Under the pieces are notes generated by a model that was not told the DNA's origin, ran no database searches, and saw only the letters and a program-made list of their open reading frames with translations. Below are positions 50,975 to 60,270 of a stretch of DNA of 64,000 nucleotides, in pieces. The stretch covers positions 1-64,000 of the forward strand of contig NZ_PQIG01000068.1 of the NCBI RefSeq assembly GCF_012349115.1. The letters run 5' to 3'. Origin of the DNA: Rhizobium ruizarguesonis. Its GTDB lineage: Bacteria > Pseudomonadota > Alphaproteobacteria > Rhizobiales > Rhizobiaceae. Position numbers and translations under genes: made by a program. Each line of letters opens with the position of its first letter. Position 1 is the stretch's first letter.

Positions 50975-51126
50975 TCTGCTGATCTAGGCCCCGCAAAGGG
51001 CAAGGTCAACGCCGCGCCCATCACCTCACTTGAAGTTGCTGAGATTGATATGACTCACTTTGCGAAGAGGCGGATTCGAATTCTCGAAGAACCTGCACAA
51101 CAATATGAATATATTATCATATATCG

Positions 51127-51151
51127 AAAGCCGGCGCGATGCGTCGGCTCT
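51127..51151 (-). terminator. Stem-loop after nucleoside hydrolase gene
   Basis: On the minus strand AGCCGACG and CGCCGGCT pair (one mismatch allowed) just after the stop codon, followed by TTTCGATAT. A moderate intrinsic terminator separating this gene from cobA. Confidence 0.5.
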
Positions 51152-51159
51152 CCCATCCC

Positions 51160-52113
51160 TCAGGCTGCAAGCAGCGTGTTGCGGATCAGGTCGAGGACCT
51201 TCTCCGATTCAATACCGGTGCAGACGACCTGGCTCGGCAGGCCGTCCCAAGCGCCGTCAGGCGGAAAACGCCGGGCGTCCGGCCTGACGATCGTCTGACC
51301 GTCAGCGATGCCGCCGCATACGACGCGCACCGCACCCGATATCGACGAGAACAGCTCCGGCACCACGACATAGACGCAGGCGCAACTGTCATGCACCATC
51401 ATGCCGTCTTCAACCGCGTGCTTGTAGAAATCGATGTAGGACTGCGAGAGTGCGTCGAGCTGCTTGACCGCCCTGTCACCCCTGGCCGCCATCTCGCCGA
51501 GATAGCTGCGGCTCATCGTGGTGATCGCGGTGACGTCGAGGCCGATGATGGCGACCTTCCAAGGCGCGGTCATGACGATGTCGGCAGCTTCGGGATCACC
51601 GTGGATATTGGCCTCGGCGACCGGCGAGACATTGCCCGGCACATAGAAATTGCCGCCCATGATGACGACGTCCTTGGCAAGCGTCGCAATCTCGGGATCT
51701 TCCTTCAGCGCCAGCGCCAGGTTGGTCATTCGGCCAACGGCGACGAGTCGCACTTCGCCCGGATGGGCGCGCACCGTGTCAATTATAAAGCGATGCGCCG
51801 GGCGCGGATCGAGCGGCAGGTCGATCGTCTCGGGCACGTCGATATCACCGAGGCCGTTCTCGCCATGCACCATGGCCGGCCATGGCCGCTCCGCGCGCGC
51901 GGAATCGATGGTGACGCTGGCGCCTTTGGAAACGGGTGCCGGAATATTCCATTCGCGCTTGAGGAAGAGCGCATTGCGCGTCGTCGTCTCGACCGAGGCG
52001 TTGCCGAAAACCGTGGTGATGCCGAGAAGGTCGATTTCGGGATGACGATGCAGGAAGAGAAGCGCCATGGCGTCGTCGACGCCAGGGTCAGTGTCATAGA
52101 TGACCTTGTGCAT
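51160..52113 (-). CDS. Inosine-uridine preferring nucleoside hydrolase
   Basis: A 317-residue nucleoside hydrolase that cleaves ribonucleosides to base and ribose. The calcium-binding motif DTDPGVDDAMALLFL is at residues 7-21, NAxF-like GNASVETTTRNALFL follows, MGGNFY and the active-site HDSCACVYV are present. The ATG (52111-52113) is chosen; the long frame extension upstream overlaps cobE in another frame and is not coding. It sits between cobE and cobA but is not known to act in cobalamin synthesis. Confidence 0.92.
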   Translation of the reverse strand: MHKVIYDTDPGVDDAMALLFLHRHPEIDLLGITTVFGNASVETTTRNALFLKREWNIPAPVSKGASVTIDSARAERPWPAMVHGENGLGDIDVPETIDLPLDPRPAHRFIIDTVRAHPGEVRLVAVGRMTNLALALKEDPEIATLAKDVVIMGGNFYVPGNVSPVAEANIHGDPEAADIVMTAPWKVAIIGLDVTAITTMSRSYLGEMAARGDRAVKQLDALSQSYIDFYKHAVEDGMMVHDSCACVYVVVPELFSSISGAVRVVCGGIADGQTIVRPDARRFPPDGAWDGLPSQVVCTGIESEKVLDLIRNTLLAA

Positions 52114-52183
52114 GAGATATCCTCTAGATGTGAACCGTGAAGCAGCCGGACGGCGCCGCGAATTGGCGCCACCATAACGTCCA

Positions 52184-52603
52184 CTAGGCTTTCTGCAACC
52201 CGCTACGGGCAACTGCCGCCGTCGCATGTGCAGATTTGATCTTGGCGACAGCAAGCTCGGCATCCGGCCCCGCAGCCGCCAGCGCAGCTGCCTCGGAGAC
52301 CCCATGGCAGCCGACGCGGGCAAAGACGATCGCCGAGGGATTCGCGAGCCGCGGCGTCTCCTCCTCCAGCCGCAGTGCGCCGAAAAATACGGCAGGCACG
52401 GAAAAATGCGCGGCAACGGCAAGGATCGCCGGCTCCAGTCTTCGGCTGTCGATCGAGGCAATGGCTGTGAGTTCCGCCGCGCCGATAGCGGCTGCGTCGA
52501 GCGCCTCGATCGCAAGCGCCAGCACCTCGGCAGGCGGCGTCCCGCGCTCGCAGCCGAGGCCGAGGACGTGGCGCCTCGCCGTATCGAAAGAGATATCGCT
52601 CAT
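52184..52603 (-). CDS. cobE: Cobalamin biosynthesis protein CobE
   Basis: A 139-residue protein corresponding to the C-terminal domain of CbiG: GLGCERGTPPAEVLALAIEALDAA near the N-terminus, then ASIDSRRLEPAILAVAAHF and VARVGCHGVSEAAAL-like FARVGCHGVSEAAALAAAG. Its role in the aerobic pathway is not fully defined; it may help handle precorrin intermediates. It is separated from the cobGHIJKLM-type genes, which are not in this window. Its start codon sits back to back with a possible start of the divergent TauE gene. Confidence 0.9.
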   Translation of the reverse strand: MSDISFDTARRHVLGLGCERGTPPAEVLALAIEALDAAAIGAAELTAIASIDSRRLEPAILAVAAHFSVPAVFFGALRLEEETPRLANPSAIVFARVGCHGVSEAAALAAAGPDAELAVAKIKSAHATAAVARSGLQKA

Positions 52604-52628
52604 GGAAACCGTCAAATACGCCCTGCCC

Positions 52629-53476
52629 ATGTCTTTGCAGACATTGCAGCTTGGGGCGGCAAATGCAACAAGGCCGTCCGAAATCCCTGCCCGGAATACC
52701 ACCTTGCCCGATATCGCCTTCCATCTGCTTCTGCTGCTCTGCGCAGCGGCTTTCTTTGCCGGGTTCGTCGATTCCATTGCCGGCGGCGGCGGCCCCATCA
52801 CCGTCCCCGTCATGCTGATCGCGGGCATTCCGCCGCTCCAGACCCTCGGCACCAACAAGGTGCAGTCCCTCTTCGGCGCGGCCTCGGCCACGATCGCCTA
52901 TACCCGCAAGGGCCATGTGCAGCTTGCGGAACAATTGCCGATGGCGCTGATGGCTGTCATGGGCGGTTCGCTCGGCGCGGCACTCGCCACGATCGTTCCA
53001 GGCCAGGTGCTGCAGGCCATCATGCCGGTGCTGCTGGTGACGATCGCCATCTTCTTCGCCGTCAAGCCGAACCTCAACGACCTCGACACCCACCGCCGCA
53101 TGCCCCCTTTATCTTCGGCCTGACGCTGGTGCCTGTCATCGGCTTCTATGACGGCGTCTTCGGCCCCGGCACGGGCTCCTTCTTCATGCTGGCCTTCGTC
53201 ACGCTCGCCGGCTTCGGCATACTGAAGGCGACGGCCCACACCAAGCTTCTCAATCTCGGCTCGAATTTCGGCGCGCTGATCGTCTTCGCAAGCTTCGGCG
53301 CGATACTCTGGAAGATCGGCCTGTTGATGGGTGCTTGCCAGTTCCTCGGCGCACAGCTGGGCTCGCGGCTGGCCATGCGCATCGGCGCAAAGCTCATCAA
53401 GCCGCTGCTCGTGATCGTCTGCGTCGCCCTTGCGGTAAAGCTGCTCGCCGACCCTGTAAATCCGCTGCGTGTCTAG
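52629..53476 (+). pseudogene. TauE/SafE family permease, frameshifted
   Basis: A TauE/SafE-type membrane permease in two frames. The first part (to about 53100) has FAGFVDSIAGGGGPITVPVMLIAGIPPLQTLGTNKVQSLFG, then ends early at a stop at 53121-53123. The second part resumes in another frame with PFIFGLTLVPVIGFYDGVFGPGTGSFFM and runs to 53476. The break lies in the CCCCC run near 53103-53107; adding one base (for example CCGCCC) would restore RRMPPFIFGLTL. Either a recent single-base deletion or an assembly/sequencing error. The start is uncertain: 52629 is given, with 52602 also in frame but overlapping the cobE start. Confidence 0.8.
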
Positions 53477-53599
53477 CTCGGCGTCTGACACGACCCCTCG
53501 ACCATCTTCCATTACCTCTGGCGTAATTGATAAGGTGCATCGCCTTCTCGCATGATCGGACTGCCTGGAACTGATGGGCGATCAAAAGGAGATGACCCG

Positions 53600-53965
53600 A
53601 TGAACGACGCAAACACCAACGCAGAGCGCTATCTCGCCATCTGGAATGAGACGGACGCCGCTCGCCGTCGCTCTCTCATTGCCGAGAGCTGGAGCAAAGC
53701 CGCGACCTATATCGACCCACTGATGCGCGGCGAAGGCCATGAGCAGATCAATTCGCTGGTCGAGGCGGTGCAAAGCCGCTTCCCCGGCTTCCGCTTCGCC
53801 CTCATCGGGACGGCCGACTGCTACGGCGACAACCTGCGCTTCTCCTGGGGCCTCGGCCCGGAAAACGGCGATGCGCTAATCAAGGGCACGGATTTCGCCG
53901 AGCTCGAAGGCGGCAAGCTGAAATCCGTCCGCGGTTTCATAGATTTGCTGCCGGAAACCGCCTGA
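53600..53965 (+). CDS. NTF2-like (SnoaL-fold) protein
   Basis: A 121-residue protein with a predicted NTF2-like alpha+beta barrel: YLAIWNETDAARRRSLIAESWSKAATYIDPLMRGEGHEQINSLVEAVQSRFPGFRF. These are small ligand-binding or isomerase-like proteins; no function is assigned. AGGAG lies nine bases before the ATG. Its stop overlaps the start of the XRE regulator gene (TGATG), so the two are co-translated. Confidence 0.8.
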   Translation: MNDANTNAERYLAIWNETDAARRRSLIAESWSKAATYIDPLMRGEGHEQINSLVEAVQSRFPGFRFALIGTADCYGDNLRFSWGLGPENGDALIKGTDFAELEGGKLKSVRGFIDLLPETA

Positions 53966-54759
53966 TGACGCCGACCGCCCGCTCCCTTGGAGACCATCTG
54001 CGCGAATGGCGCCAGCGCCGCCGCATGAGCCAGCTCGACCTCGCGCTGGAGGCGGAGATCTCGCAGCGGCATCTGAGCTTCATCGAGAGCGGGCGCTCGA
54101 CACCGAGCCGCGATATGCTGCTCCATCTTGCCGAACGGCTCGACGTGCCCCTTCGCGATCGGAACCCGCTGCTGCTCGCGGCGGGTTTCGCTCCTGTTTT
54201 TGCCGAACGCGCGCTCGACGATCCCGCACTGGAACCGGCCCGTCGCGCCATCGACATGGTGCTGAAAGGGCACGAGCCCTTCCCAGCAATCGCCGTCGAC
54301 CGCCATTGGACACTCATCGCGGCCAATGCGGCCATCGCTCCGCTGCTCTCAGCCGTTGCCGACCAGTCTCTGCTCACGCCACCCGTCAACGTACTGCGCC
54401 TCAGCCTGCATCCACAAGGATTGGCGCCCCATATCAAAAACCTCTCCGAGTGGCGCGCCCACCTTATCGGCAGGCTGCGCCAACAGTTCTCGGCTTCGGG
54501 CGATCCAATGTTGGACAAGCTTTTGAAGGAGTTGCTGTCCTATCCAGCGCCTAAAACTGCTGGCGAGGTCCATACCGACTATGCCGGCATCGCCGTTCCC
54601 CTTCAGCTTTCGACCAAGGCCGGCTTGCTTTCCCTGATCTCGACAACGACTGTCTTCGGCACGCCCGTCGAAATCACTTTGTCGGAACTCGCGGTCGAAT
54701 CCTTCTTCCCGGCGGATGAGGAAACGGCTGCCATCCTGCGCAGCCTCGCGCTCAACTGA
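53965..54759 (+). CDS. XRE family regulator with MmyB-like domain
   Basis: A 264-residue regulator. The Cro/C1 helix-turn-helix is at about residues 8-63 (LREWRQRRRMSQLDLALEAEISQRHLSFIESGRSTPSRDMLLHLAERL), followed by an MmyB-like ligand-binding region that includes DRHWTLIAANAAI and a PAS-like fold to the C-terminus. Members typically control a neighbouring reductase or a small adjacent gene; here the co-translated NTF2-like gene is the natural partner. Confidence 0.87.
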   Translation: MTPTARSLGDHLREWRQRRRMSQLDLALEAEISQRHLSFIESGRSTPSRDMLLHLAERLDVPLRDRNPLLLAAGFAPVFAERALDDPALEPARRAIDMVLKGHEPFPAIAVDRHWTLIAANAAIAPLLSAVADQSLLTPPVNVLRLSLHPQGLAPHIKNLSEWRAHLIGRLRQQFSASGDPMLDKLLKELLSYPAPKTAGEVHTDYAGIAVPLQLSTKAGLLSLISTTTVFGTPVEITLSELAVESFFPADEETAAILRSLALN

Positions 54760-54764
54760 CCGCC

Positions 54765-55415
54765 TCAGAACTCCACGCCCGGTTGACCCTTGATGCCGGA
54801 GCGGAAGGGGTGTTTGACGAGCTCCATCTCGGTCACCAGATCGGCGATTTCGATCAATTCTTCCTTGGCGTTGCGCCCCGTCAGCACGACATGCGTCATA
54901 TGGGGCTTCTCGCTCTTCAGGAAGGCGACGACATCGTTGATGTCGAGATAGTCGTAGCGCAGCGCGATATTGATCTCGTCGAGCAACACCATGGAGTTGC
55001 GCTCGTCGCGGATCAGCTCCTTGGCCTTTTCCCAGGCCGCCGACGCTGCCGCGACATCGCGGGCGCGGTCCTGCGTCTCCCAGGTGAAGCCCTCGCCCAT
55101 CGTGTGGAACTGGCAGAGATCGGAGAAATGCTTCTCGATCAGGTCGCGCTCGCCGGTCCACATCGCGCCCTTGATGAACTGCACGACGGCCGACGGCTTG
55201 CCGTGGGCGATATGGCGGAAGATCATACCGAAGGCGGCAGACGACTTGCCTTTTCCCTTGCCGGTATGGACGATGATCAAGCCCTTGCCGTCCGTCTTTG
55301 TCGCCATGATCTTGTCGCGCGCGGCTTTCTTCTTCGCCATCTTCTCAGCGTGGCGCGCATCGTCCTTGCCAACTCCGCCTTCTGCGATCTCGCTGTCCGG
55401 GGTCTCGTCGCTCAT
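54765..55415 (-). CDS. cobO: Cob(I)yrinic acid a,c-diamide adenosyltransferase
   Basis: A 216-residue ATP:corrinoid adenosyltransferase (CobO/CobA/BtuR type). The P-loop variant HTGKGKGKSSAAFGM lies at about residues 50-64 and the family motifs VQFIKGAMWTGERDL and LLDEINIALRYDYLD follow. It adds the adenosyl group to the cobalt. A lysine/alanine-rich N-terminal region precedes the core. Last gene of the cobPWNO operon; it overlaps cobN by four bases. Confidence 0.95.
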   Translation of the reverse strand: MSDETPDSEIAEGGVGKDDARHAEKMAKKKAARDKIMATKTDGKGLIIVHTGKGKGKSSAAFGMIFRHIAHGKPSAVVQFIKGAMWTGERDLIEKHFSDLCQFHTMGEGFTWETQDRARDVAAASAAWEKAKELIRDERNSMVLLDEINIALRYDYLDINDVVAFLKSEKPHMTHVVLTGRNAKEELIEIADLVTEMELVKHPFRSGIKGQPGVEF

Positions 55416-58400
55416 TGGGTCACCTCATTTTTATGTCTCGTGGCCAGGTCGAACCGGGCCGAATTGCTGCGCGGCGTCCAGAGGCTGCGGTCGATCGCCT
55501 CCAGCAGCCGCTCTCTCATCTCGTCGAATGCCGCCGGGTTCTTCTCGGCCATAAAGCCGGCGACGGCGGGATCGGCGACGAAGGCCTGGTAAACCGCCTC
55601 GAAATGATGTTCGCCGACCGCACCCGTCGTTGCTGCGAAGGCAAAGAGATAATCGACGGTGGCGGCGATCTCGGCGGCACCTTTGTAGCCGTGGCGCATG
55701 ACGCCCGATATCCATTTCGGATTGACGACACGCCCGCGCACGACACGGCCGATCTCCTCCTCCAGCGAGCGGATCACCGGCTTTTCCGGCCTGGAATGGT
55801 CGTTGTGATAGATCGAAGGGCGTGCGCCCGCGAGCTGCTCGGCGGCGGCGGCCATGCCGCCCTCGAACTGGTAATAGTTGTCGCTGTCGAGCAGGTCGTG
55901 CTCGCGATTGTCCTGGTTCTGAATGACAGCCTGCACCGAGCGCAGCCGCTCCTCGAACAGGCCGCGTTCGGCCCTGCCCTCCTCGCCGGCGCCATAGGCA
56001 TAACTGCCCCAGACGAGATAGGCCTCGGCAAGATCGGCGCGTCGCTCCCAGCCCTTTTCGTCGATCAGCGCCTGCAGGCCGGCGCCATAGGCACCGGGCT
56101 TCGAGCCGAAGACACGGTAGCCCGCGCGCCGTGCCGCCGTCTTTTCGTCGAGACCCGCAGCCGCAAGCCGCGCCGCCTCGCCGCGCATCCGCTCGGCAAT
56201 CGGATTATCAGCGGCATCCTCTTCCAGCGCGCCGACGGCGCGGATCGCCTTATCGAACAGCCCGATCTGCTCGGGAAAGGCATCGCGGAAGAAGCCGGAA
56301 ATGCGGAGCGTCACGTCAACGCGCGGCCGCCCGAGCATCGCCGGCGGAATGATCTCGTAGCCGGTGACGCGGCGCGAACTCATGTCCCAGAGCGGCTTGA
56401 CGCCGATCAGCGCCAGCGCCTGGGCGATATCGTCGCCGCCGGTCCGCATGTTTGACGTGCCCCAGGCCGTCAGCCCGAAGGAAACAGGCCACTCGCCGTG
56501 ATCCTGCACATAGCGGCGCACCAGCAGCTCCGCGGATTTCTTGCCGAGTTCGTAGGCGGCCGGCGTCGGCACGGCGCGGCTGTCGACTGAATAGAAATTG
56601 CGGCCCGTCGGCAGCACATCGGGCCGCCCGCGCGTCGGCGCGCCGGAGGGTCCGGGCGCCACGAACCGGCCGTCGAGCCCTTTGAGCAAACCTTCGATCT
56701 CGGCCGGGCCGCAGGCAAGGATGGAGGGCTTGAGGCGGATCTCGATCTCGGAGAGCACCACCCGTGTCGCCTTCCAGTCCTCGGGGCATTTGCGCTCGCC
56801 GGAAACGAACTTCGCCGAGAGTAGTTCGATGCGCTCGACAGTGTCTCCGTTGGTTCGCCATGGGGCATCTAGAACATCTGCGAGGATATCAGGACGCGGA
56901 CCGGTCCAAACGGCAGCCATGTCTGTGTCGAGAGGGTCGAAGGAGGAGGCACCCCGCACGCCGCCGCCCAATCCCGCATCCGCCGCGATCGCCCGCTGCA
57001 AACTCGCATCACCGCCCTCGCCAAGCCCGCGCGGCACCCGCGCCAGCGCCACGGTCAGGTCCGTCAAGAGCCGCCCCTCGGGCGACAGGCCGAACACATG
57101 CAGCCCATCGCGGATCTGCATTTCCTTGAGGTCGCAGAGATAGGCGTCGAGCTTCTTCAGCGCCTCGCCTTCGCTTTCGCCCTTGGCGATACCGGCATCC
57201 CGGTCGAGACCGATATCGGTCACGAGATCGAGAATCTGGCGGCTGAGCAGGCGGATGCGGCGGGGATCGCCGCCGGACGCCTCGTAATATTCGTCGACCA
57301 GCGCCTCCAGATCCTTCAGTGGCCCGTAGCTCTCGGCCCGCGTCAGCGGCGGCGTCAGGTGATCGATGATGACGGCAGCACTGCGGCGCTTGGCCTGCGT
57401 GCCCTCGCCTGGATCGTTGACGATGAAGGGATAGAGATGCGGCAGCGGCCCGAGGATCGCCTCGGGATAACAGCTTTCTGACAGCGCCAGCGCCTTGCCG
57501 GGCAGCCATTCGAGGTTGCCGTGCTTGCCCATATGGATGACGGCATGGGCGCCGAATTCGCGGCGCAGGAAAGCGTAGAAGGCGAGATAACCGTGCGGCG
57601 GCACGAGATCCGGCGAATGGTAGCTCTCTTTCGGATCGATATTGTAGCCGCGTGCCGGCTGGATGCCGACGAGTACCTCGCCGAATCGCGCGAAAGGCAG
57701 GGCGAAGACGCCCTCGCGAAAATACGGATCGTCTTCGGGATCGCCCCAGCGGGCTCTCACCTCATCCTGAATCTTATTGGGAAGAGATTCCAGGAAGCTG
57801 TTGTACAGACTCAGGGAAAGCGTCTCGCGGATGATCTTTCCATCGGAACCGGAATTGGTCGGCCCTTCCATCAGGTGGCGGATCAGCGCATCGCCGTCGG
57901 CGGGAATCTCGGCGACCGGATACCCCGCCGCCCGCATAGCCTTCAGCACCTCGATGGTGCCGGCCGGCGTATCCAAGCCGACGCCATTGCCGAGTCGACC
58001 GTCCCGGTTCGGATAATTTGCCATGACGAGCGCGATGCGTCGGTCGCCGGCTGATATCTTCCGCAACCGCGCCCAATTGGCGGCAAGCTCCGCAGTATAA
58101 CGCACCCGGCCAGCATCCGGTTCGCTGGCGACAATATTGGTCTCGACGGCAGCATCGTAGCGCGCCGCCGTCTTGAAGGAGACCGCCCGCGCCAGCACCC
58201 GGCCGTCGACTTCAGGCAATGCCACGTTCATGCCGAGATCGCGCGCCGACAAGCCTTGCGAGGAAGTGAGCCATGCCTCCCTCGACGAAGCCGACAGGAT
58301 CGCCTGCAGCACAATCGCCTCATTCGCCTCCAGCACCGTCGGCTGCCGGTCCGCACCCGGTGCCGAGACGGCAAAGCCCGTCGTATTGATGACGACATCG

Positions 58401-59212
58401 GGTTTCAGTGCCGAAAACACGCTTTCGAGAATGCCTGTCGAAACCGGATCCTTGAGGCTATAGGCAAAGACCGGCAGTGGCCGGAGGCCGAGTGTCGTCA
58501 GCGCTTCGATGAGAGCTTCGATCGGCGCGGTCTCGCCGCTTTGGACGAGCGCGCGGTAGAAGCTGATGGCGACTGTCGGGGGTTCAAATCCCTCCTCTGC
58601 TACCACCCTCTCACCCGAAGGCATCTCTGCAGCAACCCGCCGCCACTCCTCGACCCCGATCAAACCCCGTCCCGGCCACCAAATACCCGCCTTCATCAAA
58701 GGCACCGCCGGCGCCGGCTTCTCGGCTCCCGACAGCATCGCCCCGGCATAGTCGAGAAACGCCTGCGCGTTGGCATCGCCGCCCTCGATCAGATAGGCCC
58801 AGAGCGCATTGAGGTCGTCGAGCCCGATATTCGAAAAAGGCACCAGCCCCGCATCGGGCCTGGCGTCACCCGGCAGCACTGCGATCAGCGCTCCAGCGCG
58901 GGCGGCTGCCGCATGCAGCGCCTCCAGCGCATAGTGGAAATAGCTGGCGCCGCCGAGCGCGCGCACGATGATCAGCTTCGCATGCCGCGCGGTGCGCTCG
59001 ACATAGGTATCGACCGACATCGGATGCTTCAGACTCAGCAGGCTGGCGAGCCTCAGCGAAGGCGCTGTCCCGCGCTCGCGATGGGCCGCCGCGATCGCGG
59101 CAAGCTCGCTGTCGGCCGCCGACAGGAACAGGATGTCGCCCGGCGTCTGCCCGAGGTCGATCGCCTCCTCGCCGTCGCTGATCGTTCCCTGCTGGGCCAG
59201 AAGCAGATGCAT
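55412..59212 (-). CDS. cobN: Cobaltochelatase large subunit CobN
   Basis: A 1266-residue subunit of the aerobic cobaltochelatase, which with CobS/CobT-type AAA subunits (not in this window) inserts cobalt into hydrogenobyrinic acid a,c-diamide. Family motifs include ANYPNRDGRLGNGVGLDTP, HMGKHGNLEWLPGK, NDPGEGTQAKRRSAAVIIDHLTPPL, and GTSNMRTGGDDIAQALALIG. Length is typical. The ATG at 59210-59212 follows the cobW stop within five bases; the larger open frame upstream overlaps cobW. Residues about 203-212 (EEGFEPPTVA) are encoded by a sequence that on the plus strand has the exact layout of a tRNA 3' end. Confidence 0.95.
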   Translation of the reverse strand: MHLLLAQQGTISDGEEAIDLGQTPGDILFLSAADSELAAIAAAHRERGTAPSLRLASLLSLKHPMSVDTYVERTARHAKLIIVRALGGASYFHYALEALHAAAARAGALIAVLPGDARPDAGLVPFSNIGLDDLNALWAYLIEGGDANAQAFLDYAGAMLSGAEKPAPAVPLMKAGIWWPGRGLIGVEEWRRVAAEMPSGERVVAEEGFEPPTVAISFYRALVQSGETAPIEALIEALTTLGLRPLPVFAYSLKDPVSTGILESVFSALKPDVVINTTGFAVSAPGADRQPTVLEANEAIVLQAILSASSREAWLTSSQGLSARDLGMNVALPEVDGRVLARAVSFKTAARYDAAVETNIVASEPDAGRVRYTAELAANWARLRKISAGDRRIALVMANYPNRDGRLGNGVGLDTPAGTIEVLKAMRAAGYPVAEIPADGDALIRHLMEGPTNSGSDGKIIRETLSLSLYNSFLESLPNKIQDEVRARWGDPEDDPYFREGVFALPFARFGEVLVGIQPARGYNIDPKESYHSPDLVPPHGYLAFYAFLRREFGAHAVIHMGKHGNLEWLPGKALALSESCYPEAILGPLPHLYPFIVNDPGEGTQAKRRSAAVIIDHLTPPLTRAESYGPLKDLEALVDEYYEASGGDPRRIRLLSRQILDLVTDIGLDRDAGIAKGESEGEALKKLDAYLCDLKEMQIRDGLHVFGLSPEGRLLTDLTVALARVPRGLGEGGDASLQRAIAADAGLGGGVRGASSFDPLDTDMAAVWTGPRPDILADVLDAPWRTNGDTVERIELLSAKFVSGERKCPEDWKATRVVLSEIEIRLKPSILACGPAEIEGLLKGLDGRFVAPGPSGAPTRGRPDVLPTGRNFYSVDSRAVPTPAAYELGKKSAELLVRRYVQDHGEWPVSFGLTAWGTSNMRTGGDDIAQALALIGVKPLWDMSSRRVTGYEIIPPAMLGRPRVDVTLRISGFFRDAFPEQIGLFDKAIRAVGALEEDAADNPIAERMRGEAARLAAAGLDEKTAARRAGYRVFGSKPGAYGAGLQALIDEKGWERRADLAEAYLVWGSYAYGAGEEGRAERGLFEERLRSVQAVIQNQDNREHDLLDSDNYYQFEGGMAAAAEQLAGARPSIYHNDHSRPEKPVIRSLEEEIGRVVRGRVVNPKWISGVMRHGYKGAAEIAATVDYLFAFAATTGAVGEHHFEAVYQAFVADPAVAGFMAEKNPAAFDEMRERLLEAIDRSLWTPRSNSARFDLATRHKNEVTQ
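58578..58605 (+). other. tRNA-3'-end-like sequence antisense within cobN
   Basis: On the plus strand: a five-base-pair T-stem (GGGGG/CCCTC with one G-T), the seven-base loop TTCAAAT, the acceptor strand CTCTGCT, discriminator A and CCA. No D-arm, anticodon arm or 5' acceptor strand accompanies it, so it is not a tRNA gene. From memory it resembles the end of alphaproteobacterial elongator tRNAs such as tRNA-Met. Confidence 0.6.
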
Positions 59213-59216
59213 GGGT

Positions 59217-60266
59217 CTATGCCAACGCTTCGATCGCCGCCCGCACCGCGCCCTCGTCCATCTCATGCAGACCGATGACGACGAGGCGCGTGGCGCGCTT
59301 TTCGCCAAGACCCCAGGCGCGATCGAAATAATGGTCGATGCGGCTGCCGACGGCCTGGAGCTGCAGACGCATCGGCTTGCCCGAGACATCGACGAAACCC
59401 TTGAGGCGCAGCACGTCATGGGCTGATATGATCGTCCTCAGCGCCGCGATGAAGCTGGCGGGATCGGCGACCGGGCCGAGTTCGACGACGAAGCTGTCGA
59501 ATTCGTCATGGTCGTGCGGCGCACCGTCCTCATGCTCCAACTCGTGATGCGACTTGCGATTGGCGACATCGTCCTCCGTGCCGATGCCGAGGCCGAGCAG
59601 GATGCCGGCCGACACCTCGCCGTTCCGTGCCTCGATCATGACCGGCTTGCGGACGGTGCGGGAGGCGACCTGGTCACGCACCCTGATAAGGCCGGCAGCA
59701 TCGATCAGGTCGGTCTTGTTGAGCACGATGAGGTCGGCGCAGGTGAGCTGGTCCTCGAACAGCTCCTCGATCGGGCTTTCGTGATCGAGCGATTCATCCT
59801 CGGCGCGGCGCGCATCGACGGCATCATGGTCGTCGGCGAAACGGCCGGCGGCAACGGCAGCGCTGTCGACCACCGTGATGACGCCATCGACGGTCACCTG
59901 CGTGCGGATATCGGGCCAGTTGAAAGCGGCGACCAGCGGCTGCGGCAAAGCAAGGCCCGAGGTCTCGATGACGATATGGTCGGGCCGCTGTTCGCGCTCG
60001 AGCAGCTTGGTCATCGTCGGAATGAAATCATCGGCGACGGTGCAGCAGATGCAGCCATTGGTCAGCTCGATGATGTCGTCCTCCGTGCAATTCTCCGCAC
60101 CGCAGCCCTTCAGCACGTCGCCGTCGACGCCGAGATCGCCGAATTCGTTGATGATCAGCGCAATCTTCTTGCCGCCGGCATTGGTGAGCAGGTTGCGGAT
60201 CATCGTCGTCTTGCCGGCGCCGAGGAAGCCGGTGATGACGGTTGCGGGAATCTTCTGCTGGTTCAT
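59217..60266 (-). CDS. cobW: CobW-type metal GTPase
   Basis: A 349-residue G3E-family GTPase. P-loop GFLGAGKTT is at residues 13-21, the metal-binding CxCC motif lies in TNGCICCTVAD, and NKTD gives guanine specificity. The middle is rich in His, Asp and Glu (SHHELEHEDGAPHDHDEFDS), a likely metal store, and the C-terminal CobW_C domain follows. It is thought to deliver cobalt to the CobN chelatase. Lies between cobP and cobN with gaps of four bases each way. Confidence 0.95.
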   Translation of the reverse strand: MNQQKIPATVITGFLGAGKTTMIRNLLTNAGGKKIALIINEFGDLGVDGDVLKGCGAENCTEDDIIELTNGCICCTVADDFIPTMTKLLEREQRPDHIVIETSGLALPQPLVAAFNWPDIRTQVTVDGVITVVDSAAVAAGRFADDHDAVDARRAEDESLDHESPIEELFEDQLTCADLIVLNKTDLIDAAGLIRVRDQVASRTVRKPVMIEARNGEVSAGILLGLGIGTEDDVANRKSHHELEHEDGAPHDHDEFDSFVVELGPVADPASFIAALRTIISAHDVLRLKGFVDVSGKPMRLQLQAVGSRIDHYFDRAWGLGEKRATRLVVIGLHEMDEGAVRAAIEALA

Positions 60267-60270
60267 GGAC

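Noticed and set aside
50975..51159. A cobalamin riboswitch before cobA
   Set aside because: Only 185 bases are available, and the B12 box and GCCACTG elements are absent.
58578..58605. A functional tRNA gene within cobN
   Set aside because: Only the T-arm and acceptor 3' strand are present; there is no D-arm, anticodon arm or matching 5' acceptor strand upstream.
59213..59419. N-terminal extension of CobN into cobW
   Set aside because: The extra residues overlap cobW in another frame; known CobN proteins begin near MHLLLAQQGTI.
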